Assembly: GCF_000152845.1 (NCBI RefSeq)
Contig: NZ_CH902586.1
Location: 126,478-190,477, forward strand
Length of the DNA: 64,000 bases
Direction of reading: 5' to 3'
From: Roseovarius sp. 217
GTDB taxonomy: Bacteria > Pseudomonadota > Alphaproteobacteria > Rhodobacterales > Rhodobacteraceae
The translations under genes and the position numbers were made by a program. The stretch's first letter is position 1, and each line of letters opens with the position of its first letter. Positions 15,983 through 24,765 of this stretch are shown piece after piece. The notes under the pieces are model-generated. The model was given only the letters and a program-made list of their open reading frames with translations. It made no database searches and was not told the origin of the DNA.

Positions 15983-17902
15983 TCATACCTCCCTTATGGG
16001 AAGAGTTCGGTCGACCTTCCCCGTTTCACCGGTTTCGTAAGTCACCTGCGCACTTACATGGACCTCGTTAGATCCGTCATAGAGTGCCGCGATAACGTCT
16101 GCATAGCGTTCCTGAACGACCTTCCGACGCAGTTTCCTTGTTCGGGTTATTTCTCCATCGTCCGGATCGAACTCCTTCGGCAGACTTACGAAGCGCTTCA
16201 GGTGTAGCGGCTCGGGGATGACCTTGTTCACCCGCTCGAAAGCCTCGCGCAGAAGCAGGGCTACCTCGTCGCGTTGCGACAAATCCGAATAGGACACGTA
16301 AGGTACACCGTTCACCTCGGCCCAATGTCCTACCGATTCGAAGTCCACACAGATCATTGCCGTCAATTCGTCCAGACCGGCGCCGATCACGGCAGCATCC
16401 TTTATATACGGGCTGAATTTCAGCCTGTTCTCGATATAGTTGGGCACATACCGTTCACCGCCTGCCGTGTGCATGACTTCGGACACGCGTCCCAGAACCA
16501 CAAGATGGCCGTCCTCCTCCAGATAGCCGGCGTCGCCGGAATGCAGCCACCCGCCCTCCAGGGCCTCTGCGCTTGCTTCGGGCTTGTTGAAATATCCCTC
16601 GAACACGCTGTCAGAGCGCAACAGGATTTCCCCATCCTCCGCGATCTTCACTTCGACGCCTGGCACGGGTTTGCCAACCGTATGAAGGCGCACCTCCTCT
16701 GGTGACTGAATTGCATTGATCGCGCTGTTCTCGGTCTGACCGTAAAACTGGCGCAGCTTGATCCCTAAGGCGCGATAAAATACGAACGTGTCTTCGCCGA
16801 TCGCCTCGCCGCCCGTGAACGCATTCCTCAAGCGGCTCATGCCGAATTGGTCCTTGATCGGGCCGAAGATGATCGCCTCGCCCAATAGTCGGCCCAATGG
16901 TTCCAAGATCCCGCCGCCCTGGCCGTTCAGCTTTCGTGTCTCGGCGGCAATAGCCCGGTCCATGAAGAAATGGTACAACCATTTCTTCAATGGGGTTGAG
17001 TCCTCCATTCCGACCTGGATTGTTGTCAACATCTGGTCCCAGCTTCTGGGGGCTGCCAGATAGAAGGTCGGCGCAATTTCGCGCATGTCACGAAGGACTG
17101 TTTCTTGTCGCTCCGGCACATTCACAGTGAAACGCAGAAGCAACGCGGCTGCGACCGTTATGGCGTAGTCGCCGACCCAGGCCATGGGCAGATAGGCAAG
17201 GATTTCCTCGTTTTCGTCGAATGTACCGCCAGCGTGCCCGTTGCGCGCTGCGGCCAGAACGTTCTTTTGGCTCAAAACTATGCCCTTCGGTTTGCCCGTT
17301 GTGCCCGACGAGTGCAGAAAAATTGCCGGATCTTCTGGCTTGGTCCGATGCAGGAGGTTTTCGCGCCTATGCGGATCTTCGTTGAGGACGTGCCGACCCA
17401 CCGCGGTTAGATGGTCCCAGGACATCAGGCCATCAATCTCGTAAAAGCTAAGCCCGCGCGCTTCGTCATAGATAATGTGAGCAATGCCGCGAGCCCCTGC
17501 GTCTCGCACCTCAAGGATCTTGTCCACCTGCTCTTGGTCTTCGGCGACGGCCGCGACGATTTCGACCTCGCCAAGGAAATGCTGAAGCTCTTCGAGCGTC
17601 GCGCCTGGATAAGCTGGCATCGCATAGCCCCCGAGCAGCGCGACCGCGATCATGCTCATATAGAGCCGGGCACGATTGTCGCCCAGGATGAGCACGGCCT
17701 TGCCGGGCGCGACACCGAGCGTTTCAAGACCAGTCGCGCATTCAAGAACCTCTTCAGTATATTCGGCCCAGGTGGTTTCCTTCCAGATGCCGCGTTCCTT
17801 TTCGCGAAGCGCGATATCCGTTCCGTGGCGCGACGCGTTCCGCGCCAGCAATGCGCCGAGCGTATTGTCCCCCGAAGACTGCATTTTTGCCCCCTCAACC
17901 AT
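15983..17902 (-). CDS. AMP-forming acyl-CoA synthetase
   Basis: A 639-residue adenylate-forming ligase resembling long-chain acyl-CoA synthetases of the FadD15 type. The phosphate-binding P-loop is HSSGTTGKPKG (about 197-207), followed by YGQTE at the adenine site, HSGDAGYLEEDG and the C-terminal lysine region TRTRKLRRK. Two starts are possible, 17902 or MQSSGDN at 17884, both with a purine-rich site. It lies between livG and livH, an arrangement seen in operons that import an acid and activate it to the CoA thioester. Confidence 0.92.
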   Translation of the reverse strand: MVEGAKMQSSGDNTLGALLARNASRHGTDIALREKERGIWKETTWAEYTEEVLECATGLETLGVAPGKAVLILGDNRARLYMSMIAVALLGGYAMPAYPGATLEELQHFLGEVEIVAAVAEDQEQVDKILEVRDAGARGIAHIIYDEARGLSFYEIDGLMSWDHLTAVGRHVLNEDPHRRENLLHRTKPEDPAIFLHSSGTTGKPKGIVLSQKNVLAAARNGHAGGTFDENEEILAYLPMAWVGDYAITVAAALLLRFTVNVPERQETVLRDMREIAPTFYLAAPRSWDQMLTTIQVGMEDSTPLKKWLYHFFMDRAIAAETRKLNGQGGGILEPLGRLLGEAIIFGPIKDQFGMSRLRNAFTGGEAIGEDTFVFYRALGIKLRQFYGQTENSAINAIQSPEEVRLHTVGKPVPGVEVKIAEDGEILLRSDSVFEGYFNKPEASAEALEGGWLHSGDAGYLEEDGHLVVLGRVSEVMHTAGGERYVPNYIENRLKFSPYIKDAAVIGAGLDELTAMICVDFESVGHWAEVNGVPYVSYSDLSQRDEVALLLREAFERVNKVIPEPLHLKRFVSLPKEFDPDDGEITRTRKLRRKVVQERYADVIAALYDGSNEVHVSAQVTYETGETGKVDRTLPIREV

Positions 17903-18701
17903 GAGACCCTCCGATATAAGCCTCGATGACCCGGGGGTCGTTCACAACCTCCCTCGGAATGCCGCTGGCGATCATTTCGCCATAGTTCAACGCAAGCATC
18001 CGGTCACAAATGCCGATGATGACATCCATATGGTGCTCGATCAGCAACACGCTGACGCCGCGTTCCGCCCGCGCATCCAGAATGAAGCGGGACATATACC
18101 CCTTTTCTTCCTGGTTCATGCCCGCCATCGGCTCGTCGAGGATCAGCATCTGCGGCTCTGCCACCAGCGCCCGGGCCAGTTCGACCCGCTTTTTTAGCCC
18201 GATCGGAAGGCCATCGACCAGCTCGTGCCGGATGCTCTCAAGTTGCAGAAACTCGATCACCTCCTCGACGATTTTACGGTTCTCGATTTCTTCACGCTGA
18301 GCCGCCCACCAATAAAGTGCGGTGCGCAAAACGCCCGGATTCATGTGGATATGCCGCCCGAGCAGGATGTTGTCGAGAACGCTCATCCCGTTGAACAGGG
18401 CGAGGTTCTGGAATGTCCGGGCGACCCCGAGCTTTGCAACCTTGTGAGGCGTCGTGCCGGTGATGTCCTTGTCGGCCAGTCGGACTGTCCCCACATTCGG
18501 CGGGAAAAACCCGGTGATCGCGTTGACAAGCGTTGTCTTGCCACTACCATTCGGACCGACGAGGCCAAAAATTTCGCCCGCCCGAATGCAGATATCCACA
18601 CCCGTGACAGCGACAATACCGCCAAACCGGCGCTCGATCCCGCTGCACTCCAGTATCGCACGATCACCGATGCCGATTGCTGATTTGCTTTTTGCTGTCA
18701 T
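17895..18701 (-). CDS. livG: LivG-type ABC transporter ATPase
   Basis: A 268-residue ATPase. Walker A is GPNGSGKTT (about 42-50) and Walker B is LILDEPMAGM. The signature motif is degenerate (GLKKRVELARAL instead of LSYGQQ-type), a feature of LivG proteins in acyl-CoA clusters. It is the first transport gene, 36 bp after the SDR gene, and its stop overlaps the synthetase start by 8 bp. Confidence 0.93.
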   Translation of the reverse strand: MTAKSKSAIGIGDRAILECSGIERRFGGIVAVTGVDICIRAGEIFGLVGPNGSGKTTLVNAITGFFPPNVGTVRLADKDITGTTPHKVAKLGVARTFQNLALFNGMSVLDNILLGRHIHMNPGVLRTALYWWAAQREEIENRKIVEEVIEFLQLESIRHELVDGLPIGLKKRVELARALVAEPQMLILDEPMAGMNQEEKGYMSRFILDARAERGVSVLLIEHHMDVIIGICDRMLALNYGEMIASGIPREVVNDPRVIEAYIGGSHG

Positions 18702-18737
18702 CTAATCCTGTTGTCCCCACTAGGTTCGTAGCTTGCG

Positions 18738-19592
18738 TCAGGAAATCCGGAAATAATCCGGTCTGCCTGTTGGCCAGGGATCTCCCCACAACTGCTGACC
18801 GCCGTCTATGTTCAAAACTTCACCGGTCACAAATTTCCCTGAATTGGCCGCCATATAAACAACGCCTTCGGCAACATCCCATTCGTCGCCTGCATGCCGC
18901 ATCGGATTCGAGTCCTGAAAGGTTGCCGCACCATCCTCGGGATAGCGACTGAAACCAGTACTCTCGCAACAGCCCGGTGCCACACAATTCACACGGATGC
19001 CGTGCGGTGCCCATTCGACCGCGACCGACTTGGACAGGTAGATCACCCCTGCCCGCGCCGCACAGGTATGCGCGATGCCCGGCATCCCGCGCCAAATATC
19101 GGCCACGATATTCACGATAGAGCCGGGACGCTTTTGCTCGACCCAGCGGCGCGCGGTGGATTGCATCATCCACCAGGTTCCGTTGAGGTTGGTGTCGATG
19201 ACCGCGTTCCAGCCTTTTGGGGAAAAATCCAGCGCCGCCTGGGGAAACTGTCCTCCGGCATTGTTCACCAGAACGTCAATCGAACCGAATTCCCGATTGA
19301 CCTCACCGACAAAACCCTCGACCCGTTCTGGGTCGCGGATGGTCATGGGCATGGCAAACACATTGCCGCCAAAAGTTTCGAGAAATTCCTTGGCCGAGGT
19401 CAGCTTTTCCGCGTCACGTCCATTGATCGCAAGACTGGCACCCAACCTGGCGAACAGGACCGCAATGGCCAGACCCAGACCACCGCCAGCGCCGGTCACG
19501 ACAACGGTTTTGCCCGCGAACAAGTCGCTGGCATATACGGTTGCGCGTGCCGCTAGGGCTCCTCGCGAAGACCCGTATTGCGTCTTATACAT
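18738..19592 (-). CDS. short-chain dehydrogenase/reductase
   Basis: A 284-residue SDR. The frame is open to 19661, across the operator, but GGGAGGAGG sits 4-7 bp before the ATG at 19592, which is the likely start. The cofactor motif TGAGGGLG and the NNAGG motif are present. In the usual YxxxK position the sequence is CAARAGVIYLSKS, where the catalytic tyrosine is not in the canonical place, as in 2,4-dienoyl-CoA reductase-like SDRs. It could oxidise a 3-hydroxyacyl-CoA or reduce a dienoyl-CoA. It is the first gene after operator copy 3. Confidence 0.85.
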   Translation of the reverse strand: MYKTQYGSSRGALAARATVYASDLFAGKTVVVTGAGGGLGLAIAVLFARLGASLAINGRDAEKLTSAKEFLETFGGNVFAMPMTIRDPERVEGFVGEVNREFGSIDVLVNNAGGQFPQAALDFSPKGWNAVIDTNLNGTWWMMQSTARRWVEQKRPGSIVNIVADIWRGMPGIAHTCAARAGVIYLSKSVAVEWAPHGIRVNCVAPGCCESTGFSRYPEDGAATFQDSNPMRHAGDEWDVAEGVVYMAANSGKFVTGEVLNIDGGQQLWGDPWPTGRPDYFRIS

Positions 19593-19632
19593 GACGCCTC
19601 CTCCCTGTGTCCCATTCGGGTTAGTTGGAGAT

Positions 19633-19661
19633 AATCTAACGGGCGTTAGAAAAATAATCAA
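19633..19661 (-). promoter_or_regulatory. promoter with palindromic operator, copy 3
   Basis: On the minus strand TTGATT (19661-19656) and TAGATT (19638-19633) are 17 bp apart. The imperfect palindrome CTAACGGGCGTTAG (plus strand, 19636-19649) overlaps the spacer and -10 box, in the same arrangement as the plus-strand promoter at 5563-5591. It should drive the long operon from the SDR gene through the transporter to etfA. Confidence 0.65.
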
Positions 19662-19698
19662 GACAAGAATGAGCCATCGTCCAGCCCATTACTTTTAG

Positions 19699-20865
19699 TC
19701 AGTAAGACTTTGGAAGCCCGAGTGCTTTTTCAGCGATGAAAGATAAAAGCATCTGTGGTGTCACGGGCACGAGGCGAAACAGAAGCGCCTCCCTTACCAG
19801 ACGCTCCACATGATATTCCTTGGCGTATCCAAACCCGCCAAATGTAATCTGCGCTGCTTCGGTCGCTTCAACTGCGGCATCTGCGGCCAATAGCTTGGCG
19901 GCGTTGGCCTCCACTCCGCACGCCTCTCCCGAATCGTAGAGGGCGGCGGCATGCATCACCATGAGATTGGCCGCTTCCACCCGTGCCCAGGCCTGCGCCA
20001 GTGGATGCTGAACACCCTGATTCTGGCCGACCGGCCTCCCAAAAACCACACGCTCCCTGGCATATTTCGCTGCCCGCACCAAAGCATTGCGCGCAATACC
20101 AATGCATTCGCCGGCCACAAGAATGCGTTCGGGGTTAAGCCCGTGCAGGATCTGCCGGAACCCCTTGCCCTCTTCGCCGATCAGGTCTTCGGCCGGAATT
20201 GGCAACCCATCGATGAACACCTCGTTCGAGTCGACCGCTTTGCGCCCCATCTTCTCAATTTCGCGCACATCCACGAAATTGCGGTTGAGATCGGTATAGA
20301 AGAGACTCAGCCCTTCAGTCGGATCAGTCAGATCCTCAATCCGTGTCGTCCGGGCCAGAAGCAGCATCTTGTGGGCCACCTGCGCGGTGGAAATCCAGAC
20401 CTTCTGCCCGTGCACGACATACCTGCCGCCCTGTCGCATCGCCATGGTTTTCAACTTCGTGGTATCTAGGCCCGTCGTCGGTTCTGTCACAGCGAAACAG
20501 GCCTTTTCATCACCGGCGATCAGGGGGGGCAGCATACGCGCGCGCTGTTCTTCTGTCCCGAACTTCACCACCGGATTGAGGCCGAATATGTTCATGTGGA
20601 TAGCCGAGGCTCCGCTCGCGCCAGCCCCCGACTCCGCGATCGCCTGCATCATGATGGTCGCTTCGGTAATCCCCAGACCGGCACCACCGACCGCTTCGGG
20701 CATGGCAATGCCAAGCCACCCGCCATCGGCCATCGCCCTGTGCAGCTCATAGGGAAAACCACCGTTGCGATCCCGCTCCAACCAGTAGTCATCATCGAAC
20801 CGCGCGCAAATCCGCAGGATCTGTTCGCGGATTTCTTTCTGTTCATCTGTCATTCGAAAGGTCAC
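19699..20865 (-). CDS. acyl-CoA dehydrogenase
   Basis: A 388-residue acyl-CoA dehydrogenase. The GTG start at 20865 overlaps the CaiB stop as GTGA; an ATG at 20853 is an alternative. FAD-binding segments CFAVTEPTTGLDTTKL and KVWISTAQ and the C-terminal GGFGYAKEYHVERLVREALL are conserved. It oxidises an acyl-CoA and reduces the ETF encoded downstream. It is coupled to the CaiB gene at 20862-22076. Confidence 0.93.
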   Translation of the reverse strand: MTFRMTDEQKEIREQILRICARFDDDYWLERDRNGGFPYELHRAMADGGWLGIAMPEAVGGAGLGITEATIMMQAIAESGAGASGASAIHMNIFGLNPVVKFGTEEQRARMLPPLIAGDEKACFAVTEPTTGLDTTKLKTMAMRQGGRYVVHGQKVWISTAQVAHKMLLLARTTRIEDLTDPTEGLSLFYTDLNRNFVDVREIEKMGRKAVDSNEVFIDGLPIPAEDLIGEEGKGFRQILHGLNPERILVAGECIGIARNALVRAAKYARERVVFGRPVGQNQGVQHPLAQAWARVEAANLMVMHAAALYDSGEACGVEANAAKLLAADAAVEATEAAQITFGGFGYAKEYHVERLVREALLFRLVPVTPQMLLSFIAEKALGLPKSY

Positions 20866-22076
20866 GGTGTGGTTCTCTTCCCGTCCAAATCCACAATACC
20901 CGCCTCGCAAAGGGCCGTGATCCTTGCATCTTCAAAACCCATATCGCGCAGTATGTTGCGGGTGTCCGCCCCCGGCGGGCGTCCCAACCATCGAACCTCA
21001 CCTGGTGTGGCGCTCAAATGCGGAATAGGCCCGACGACCTGCGTCTGCTCTCCGTCGACCGATACGATGTCTCCGCGATGGCGTATCTGCTCATGCGTCG
21101 TGATCTCTTCGACGCTTAGAACCCGCGAGGCGACCGCATCATGGCGGGCGAATTCCGCCTCGACCTCGGCAAGCGTGCGCTGTGTGACGTAATCATTGAT
21201 GGCATCAAAAACCACAACCATATGCCGTGACATCAGGTCTAGGGTCGCGAACCGTGGATCATCGGCCAGAGCGTCTCCGCCGACCGCCCGCAGCAGCCGC
21301 TGCGCCGTTTCTGCGCTGCCTGCGGAAACGGTCAGCCACACCCCATCGCACGTGCGGAACATGCCCCCCGGCGCAAAGTCCATCGGTTGGCGCAAGCCAT
21401 TGCGTCCTGGTGAGAGCTTCGCACCCGTCAAGGCGGGAACAGGATAGTCCATCAACCGAAGCAATGCCTCGAACACCGCAAGATCGACGACCTGACCGCG
21501 CGCAATCCCCTTTTCGCGGGCAAACAGCGCGATCATGATACCCAAAGCGCCCATCAGCCCTGTCGTGCTGTCGGCTGCCGGAAATCCGGGGTGCATCGGC
21601 GGCCCATCCGCAAAACCAGTCAGATGGGCGAGACCACTCATCGCCTCTGCCGCGCGCCCGAAAGCGGGCACGTCCCGCATCGGGCCGTCCTGTCCGTAAC
21701 CAGACACACGCAGGATTATCAGATTCGGGTTCCACTCGTGCAGGGTCTCCGGCCCGACACTCGCACGTTCAAGCACACCGGGCCGGAAATTTTCGACAAG
21801 TACATCCGCACCTTCAACCAGCCTGCGCAAGATGTCCCGGCCTTCGTCCGATTTCCAGTTCAGGCTCAGGGTTTTCTTGTTGCGGCCCAGCGTCTTCCAC
21901 CAAACGCCCACCCCATCCTCTGCCTTGGGTCCGAGGTCGCGCATCATATCGGTCCGGTTGACTGCCTCGATCTTTGTTACATCTGCCCCGAAATCGGAGA
22001 GCAGAGCTGATGAAAGAGGCCCGGCTATGACGTGACCAAGCTCGATGATTTTCAATTGATGAAGTGGGGTTGTCAT
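20862..22076 (-). CDS. CaiB/BaiF family protein lacking the catalytic aspartate
   Basis: A 404-residue family III CoA-transferase fold protein. The open frame reaches 22103 inside the operator, but GGAGGT precedes MTTPLHQLK at 22076. The CoA-binding block AGPLSSALLSDFGADVTKIE is present. Where active transferases read YD or FD, this one reads PAFGRAAEAMSG, with no aspartate, so the usual covalent anhydride mechanism is not available. It may be a transferase subunit, a racemase-like enzyme or a binding protein. Its GTGA junction couples it to the acyl-CoA dehydrogenase. Confidence 0.85.
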   Translation of the reverse strand: MTTPLHQLKIIELGHVIAGPLSSALLSDFGADVTKIEAVNRTDMMRDLGPKAEDGVGVWWKTLGRNKKTLSLNWKSDEGRDILRRLVEGADVLVENFRPGVLERASVGPETLHEWNPNLIILRVSGYGQDGPMRDVPAFGRAAEAMSGLAHLTGFADGPPMHPGFPAADSTTGLMGALGIMIALFAREKGIARGQVVDLAVFEALLRLMDYPVPALTGAKLSPGRNGLRQPMDFAPGGMFRTCDGVWLTVSAGSAETAQRLLRAVGGDALADDPRFATLDLMSRHMVVVFDAINDYVTQRTLAEVEAEFARHDAVASRVLSVEEITTHEQIRHRGDIVSVDGEQTQVVGPIPHLSATPGEVRWLGRPPGADTRNILRDMGFEDARITALCEAGIVDLDGKRTTP

Positions 22077-22096
22077 TCGATCAGCGACCTCCAGTT

Positions 22097-22110
22097 CTAA
22101 CAATTGTTAG
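22097..22110. promoter_or_regulatory. palindromic operator, copy 4
   Basis: A perfect palindrome CTAACAATTGTTAG, identical to copy 1, lies 20 bp upstream of the CaiB start at 22076. A weak minus-strand promoter can be drawn (TTGCGT at 22132-22127, TAACAA at 22109-22104, 17-bp spacer), with the palindrome over the -10 region. Confidence 0.6.
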
Positions 22111-22256
22111 TTTTTGGTCTCTTCGAACGCAAGACCGTTCTTTCATCCCTGTGCCGGAGTAATACTACAGATGGAGTGGTTGCCGCCCTCCCGAGACGGC
22201 ATCGCAATGTGCCAAGCTCGTGGTGTTTAAAGCCACGCAAAGAGGAGGACAGCGAG

Positions 22257-22536
22257 ATGGAGGATATGATGATTGGTGTCGATCTGACAAAGAATGTTTT
22301 CCAGATTCATGGTGCCGTCCGGACGGAAGAGATCAATTTCGGAAGAAGCTGACGCGACCGCAGTTATCTCCATTCATGTCTCAGCAAAAGACCGGCTTGC
22401 TCTATTTTTGAAGCTTGCGGCAGCGCGCACTACTGGGGCACGGGAAAAGGAAGCTCGTGGCCAAAAGGTAAAATTGATTGCATCTGATTATAAGTCAAGC
22501 CAGACGAGTGCCGCTCACCGGCTGAACAAACCGTGA
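22257..22536 (+). pseudogene. IS110-family transposase N-terminal relic
   Basis: The ATG at 22257 opens the IS110 RuvC-like N-terminus (MIGVDLTKNVFQIHGA, containing the first catalytic Asp). Homology then moves to another frame (FRKKLTRPQLSPFM) and again to a third (AREKEARGQKVKLIASDYK). At least two frameshifts and loss of the C-terminal half make it nonfunctional. Upstream sequence from about 22160, with a GAGGAGG ribosome site, looks like the original element's left part. Confidence 0.65.
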
Positions 22537-22561
22537 GTAGTTACCGTGTCTTTCTGCAATC

Positions 22562-24183
22562 CTAACCCGGATAATTCATGAAGCTGCATTAATGTGTTCC
22601 CGGGGCCGGTTTCACGGATCTCGGGTCTGTCGCGCGCATCCGATGTTTGCGTCCGGTTTGCTGGCCGGTCGTTGACGTGGTTGTTGGGTAATATGGATTG
22701 ATGTTTCGGGGTTGTCGGGCCGCTCGCGTCAGGCTGCTTTCGGTGGGGCGAGCGCGTCGAAGAGAAGATGGAGGAGACCCTGTCGCGGACATGATGTCGG
22801 CAGTGTGATGCTGATCCGGGTCTTCTTCTCGACGATGGTTGCAGCCAGCTTGACGAGATGCAGCCGCAGGGTGTCGAATTGGGCGCGGCGCCATGGGGAT
22901 CTCCTTGGACAGGCGGCGCGCAATTTCCACCAGAGCCAGTAGGCGCAACTGTGCAGCATCAGACGCATCTGGTTGGCGTTCGCCTTCGAGCATGATGTTC
23001 GGTCTGATGGGAGATGGGTCTTCCATGCCTTGATGTGGTTTTCCGCCTGACCGCGTGCGGAATAGAACTTCTCGTAGAGATGCTTGCCGCGACCGCCCTC
23101 GAGATTGGTGACGATGTAGCGGGTATCGCGCCCCATTGGGCCAACCTCGACGCGGGCTATCACGCGGCGCGGTTTCGACCACGACCGGGCCGCGTAGGAA
23201 AAGGTCTTGAACCGGCGCAGTTTCTGACCAGGGGTGCGTGTGTAGCGCGCTGCCGTCGATGCCTCCATAGCCGAGATGTTTTGCGCCAGACGGCCGTTCT
23301 TTGACAGACCGAAGACATAGCTCAGCCCGAGCCTGTCACACAGGTCCAGAACCTCCGGGGTGCAGTAATGGCCGTCCGCCCGCAGCAGGATTTCCGTCTC
23401 GGGCCAATGCCTGGCAATCTGCCGGATCAACCGGCGGATATGGGCCGCGCTCTCGGCTCCCTTGGGCCGGCGGGCCGGGCGCAACAGTATCCCCACGAGC
23501 CGGCCTTCACCGTCGAACACGACGATCGGCTGGAAGCCGAACTCGTCGTAGAACGCATTGAACAGGCGCAGGTGCTGGTGGCCATTCACCGCATCAAAGG
23601 TATCATCTATATCGAGCACGATCCGGCCTGGAGCGCGCGCAAAGGACTGACAGTAGAACCGGACCATCTCGCGACCCATGTGGATCAGCGCGCGAGTATC
23701 GGGCAGGTTTTCCATGCGTGGAATCGTCGGCTGCGAACATAATGCCGCCCCGGTTTCCGGGCCGCGCTCCAGTGCAATCCTGAAGCTGGGATCGTGCCGC
23801 AAGGCGTTCGCGTCATTGCCGTCTTCATACCCAGCTGCGATCATCATGATCCGGAAACGGATGATGTCGCACAGGCTATGCTGAACTTTTGCCGGATCGC
23901 GCGGATCGCACAGGCAATCTGCAAGCCGCTGCGCCAGACCCGCCTCGCGCTCGATCTCGCGCAGCAGCGTCAGCCCTGCGTCGGAGCTCATGTCTGCGCC
24001 GTCAAATCCAAGCAGGATCGGCTTGCCATTGAGGGGTGACAGGCGGGGCGTGGAGCACGTAGATTGGACCATGGCGGGGGTCGTCCTCTCAAAAGCTGCA
24101 TGTTTGGCGGTAGCACCCAAAACATACAGCATTTCAGATGGTTACGATACCTCCGCCGCCTTCTCGTGAATTATCCGGGCTAA
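22562..24183. mobile_element. intact IS1380-family insertion sequence
   Basis: Terminal inverted repeats at 22566-22581 and 24164-24179 match in 15 of 16 positions and begin CCCGG. The flanking 4 bp are CTAA on both sides (22562-22565 and 24180-24183), the target duplication expected for this family. The element is 1614 bp and carries a single transposase on the minus strand. Intact ends plus duplication indicate a recent insertion. It ends 85 bp before the TRAP dctQ start. Confidence 0.85.
22729..24072 (-). CDS. IS1380-family transposase
   Basis: A 447-residue DDE transposase (DDE_Tnp_1 type). The preferred start is MVQSTCSTPRL at 24072; an in-frame ATG at 24132 also exists. Catalytic residues appear in IVLDIDDTFD (first Asp), LLRADGHYC (second Asp) and ARGQAENHIK (Glu). 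Length and motifs match IS1380. No frameshift is seen, so it should be active. Confidence 0.92.
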   Translation of the reverse strand: MVQSTCSTPRLSPLNGKPILLGFDGADMSSDAGLTLLREIEREAGLAQRLADCLCDPRDPAKVQHSLCDIIRFRIMMIAAGYEDGNDANALRHDPSFRIALERGPETGAALCSQPTIPRMENLPDTRALIHMGREMVRFYCQSFARAPGRIVLDIDDTFDAVNGHQHLRLFNAFYDEFGFQPIVVFDGEGRLVGILLRPARRPKGAESAAHIRRLIRQIARHWPETEILLRADGHYCTPEVLDLCDRLGLSYVFGLSKNGRLAQNISAMEASTAARYTRTPGQKLRRFKTFSYAARSWSKPRRVIARVEVGPMGRDTRYIVTNLEGGRGKHLYEKFYSARGQAENHIKAWKTHLPSDRTSCSKANANQMRLMLHSCAYWLWWKLRAACPRRSPWRRAQFDTLRLHLVKLAATIVEKKTRISITLPTSCPRQGLLHLLFDALAPPKAA

Positions 24184-24264
24184 AATAGTTCTTCTTCTCA
24201 ATTCCTCGCCTTGTATCCTGCCCGTGTCGGGATAGTATGCCGACGCATACTGGCGGAGGAAATC

Positions 24265-24765
24265 ATGATCATTCGCGCCATTGACGGGCTTAACGAAACC
24301 ATCGGCAGAATCGTCTCTGTGGTGGCGATCGTGTTCGCGGCATTCATCATCTATGACGTATTCATGCGTTACGTGCTCAACGATCCGACTCGCTGGGCGT
24401 TTGATGTCACAAAGCAGATGTTCGGCTTCTACTTTGTGCTGCTCGGCGGCTATGCGCTGCGGCATCAGGCGCATGTGCGGGTGGATCTGCTGACCGCCAA
24501 TCTGTCCGAGACCCCGGCCCGTATTGTCGATGCTCTGGGCTATCTGATCTTCTTCTTTCCCTTCGCCTGGGTGTTCACGACCCGCTCCTATGAATTTGCG
24601 ATGCGGTCCTATGCGCAGGGTGAAACCACCTATGGCTCGGTGCAATTGCCCGTCTATCCGCTCAAGATGGCGATGGCTGCGGCGGCGGCCCTGCTCTTGT
24701 TGCAGGGGATCGCAGAGGTTCTGAAACTCGTATTAAATCGTCAGGAGGTGCGCAGTGACGCCTGA
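24265..24765 (+). CDS. dctQ: TRAP transporter small permease (DctQ-type)
   Basis: A 166-residue inner-membrane protein with four predicted transmembrane segments. The start MIIRAIDGL follows GGAGG by 5 bp; an upstream in-frame ATG at 24211 lacks support. The DVFMRYVLNDPTRWAFDVTK segment is typical of DctQ. It overlaps dctM by 11 bp. It works with DctM and the periplasmic DctP-type protein in sodium- or proton-driven uptake of an organic acid. Confidence 0.92.
   Translation: MIIRAIDGLNETIGRIVSVVAIVFAAFIIYDVFMRYVLNDPTRWAFDVTKQMFGFYFVLLGGYALRHQAHVRVDLLTANLSETPARIVDALGYLIFFFPFAWVFTTRSYEFAMRSYAQGETTYGSVQLPVYPLKMAMAAAAALLLLQGIAEVLKLVLNRQEVRSDA

Noticed and set aside
24142..24645. 167-codon minus-strand frame crossing the IS1380 end
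   Set aside because: It is antisense to dctQ and spans the IS boundary, so it cannot be an old gene.
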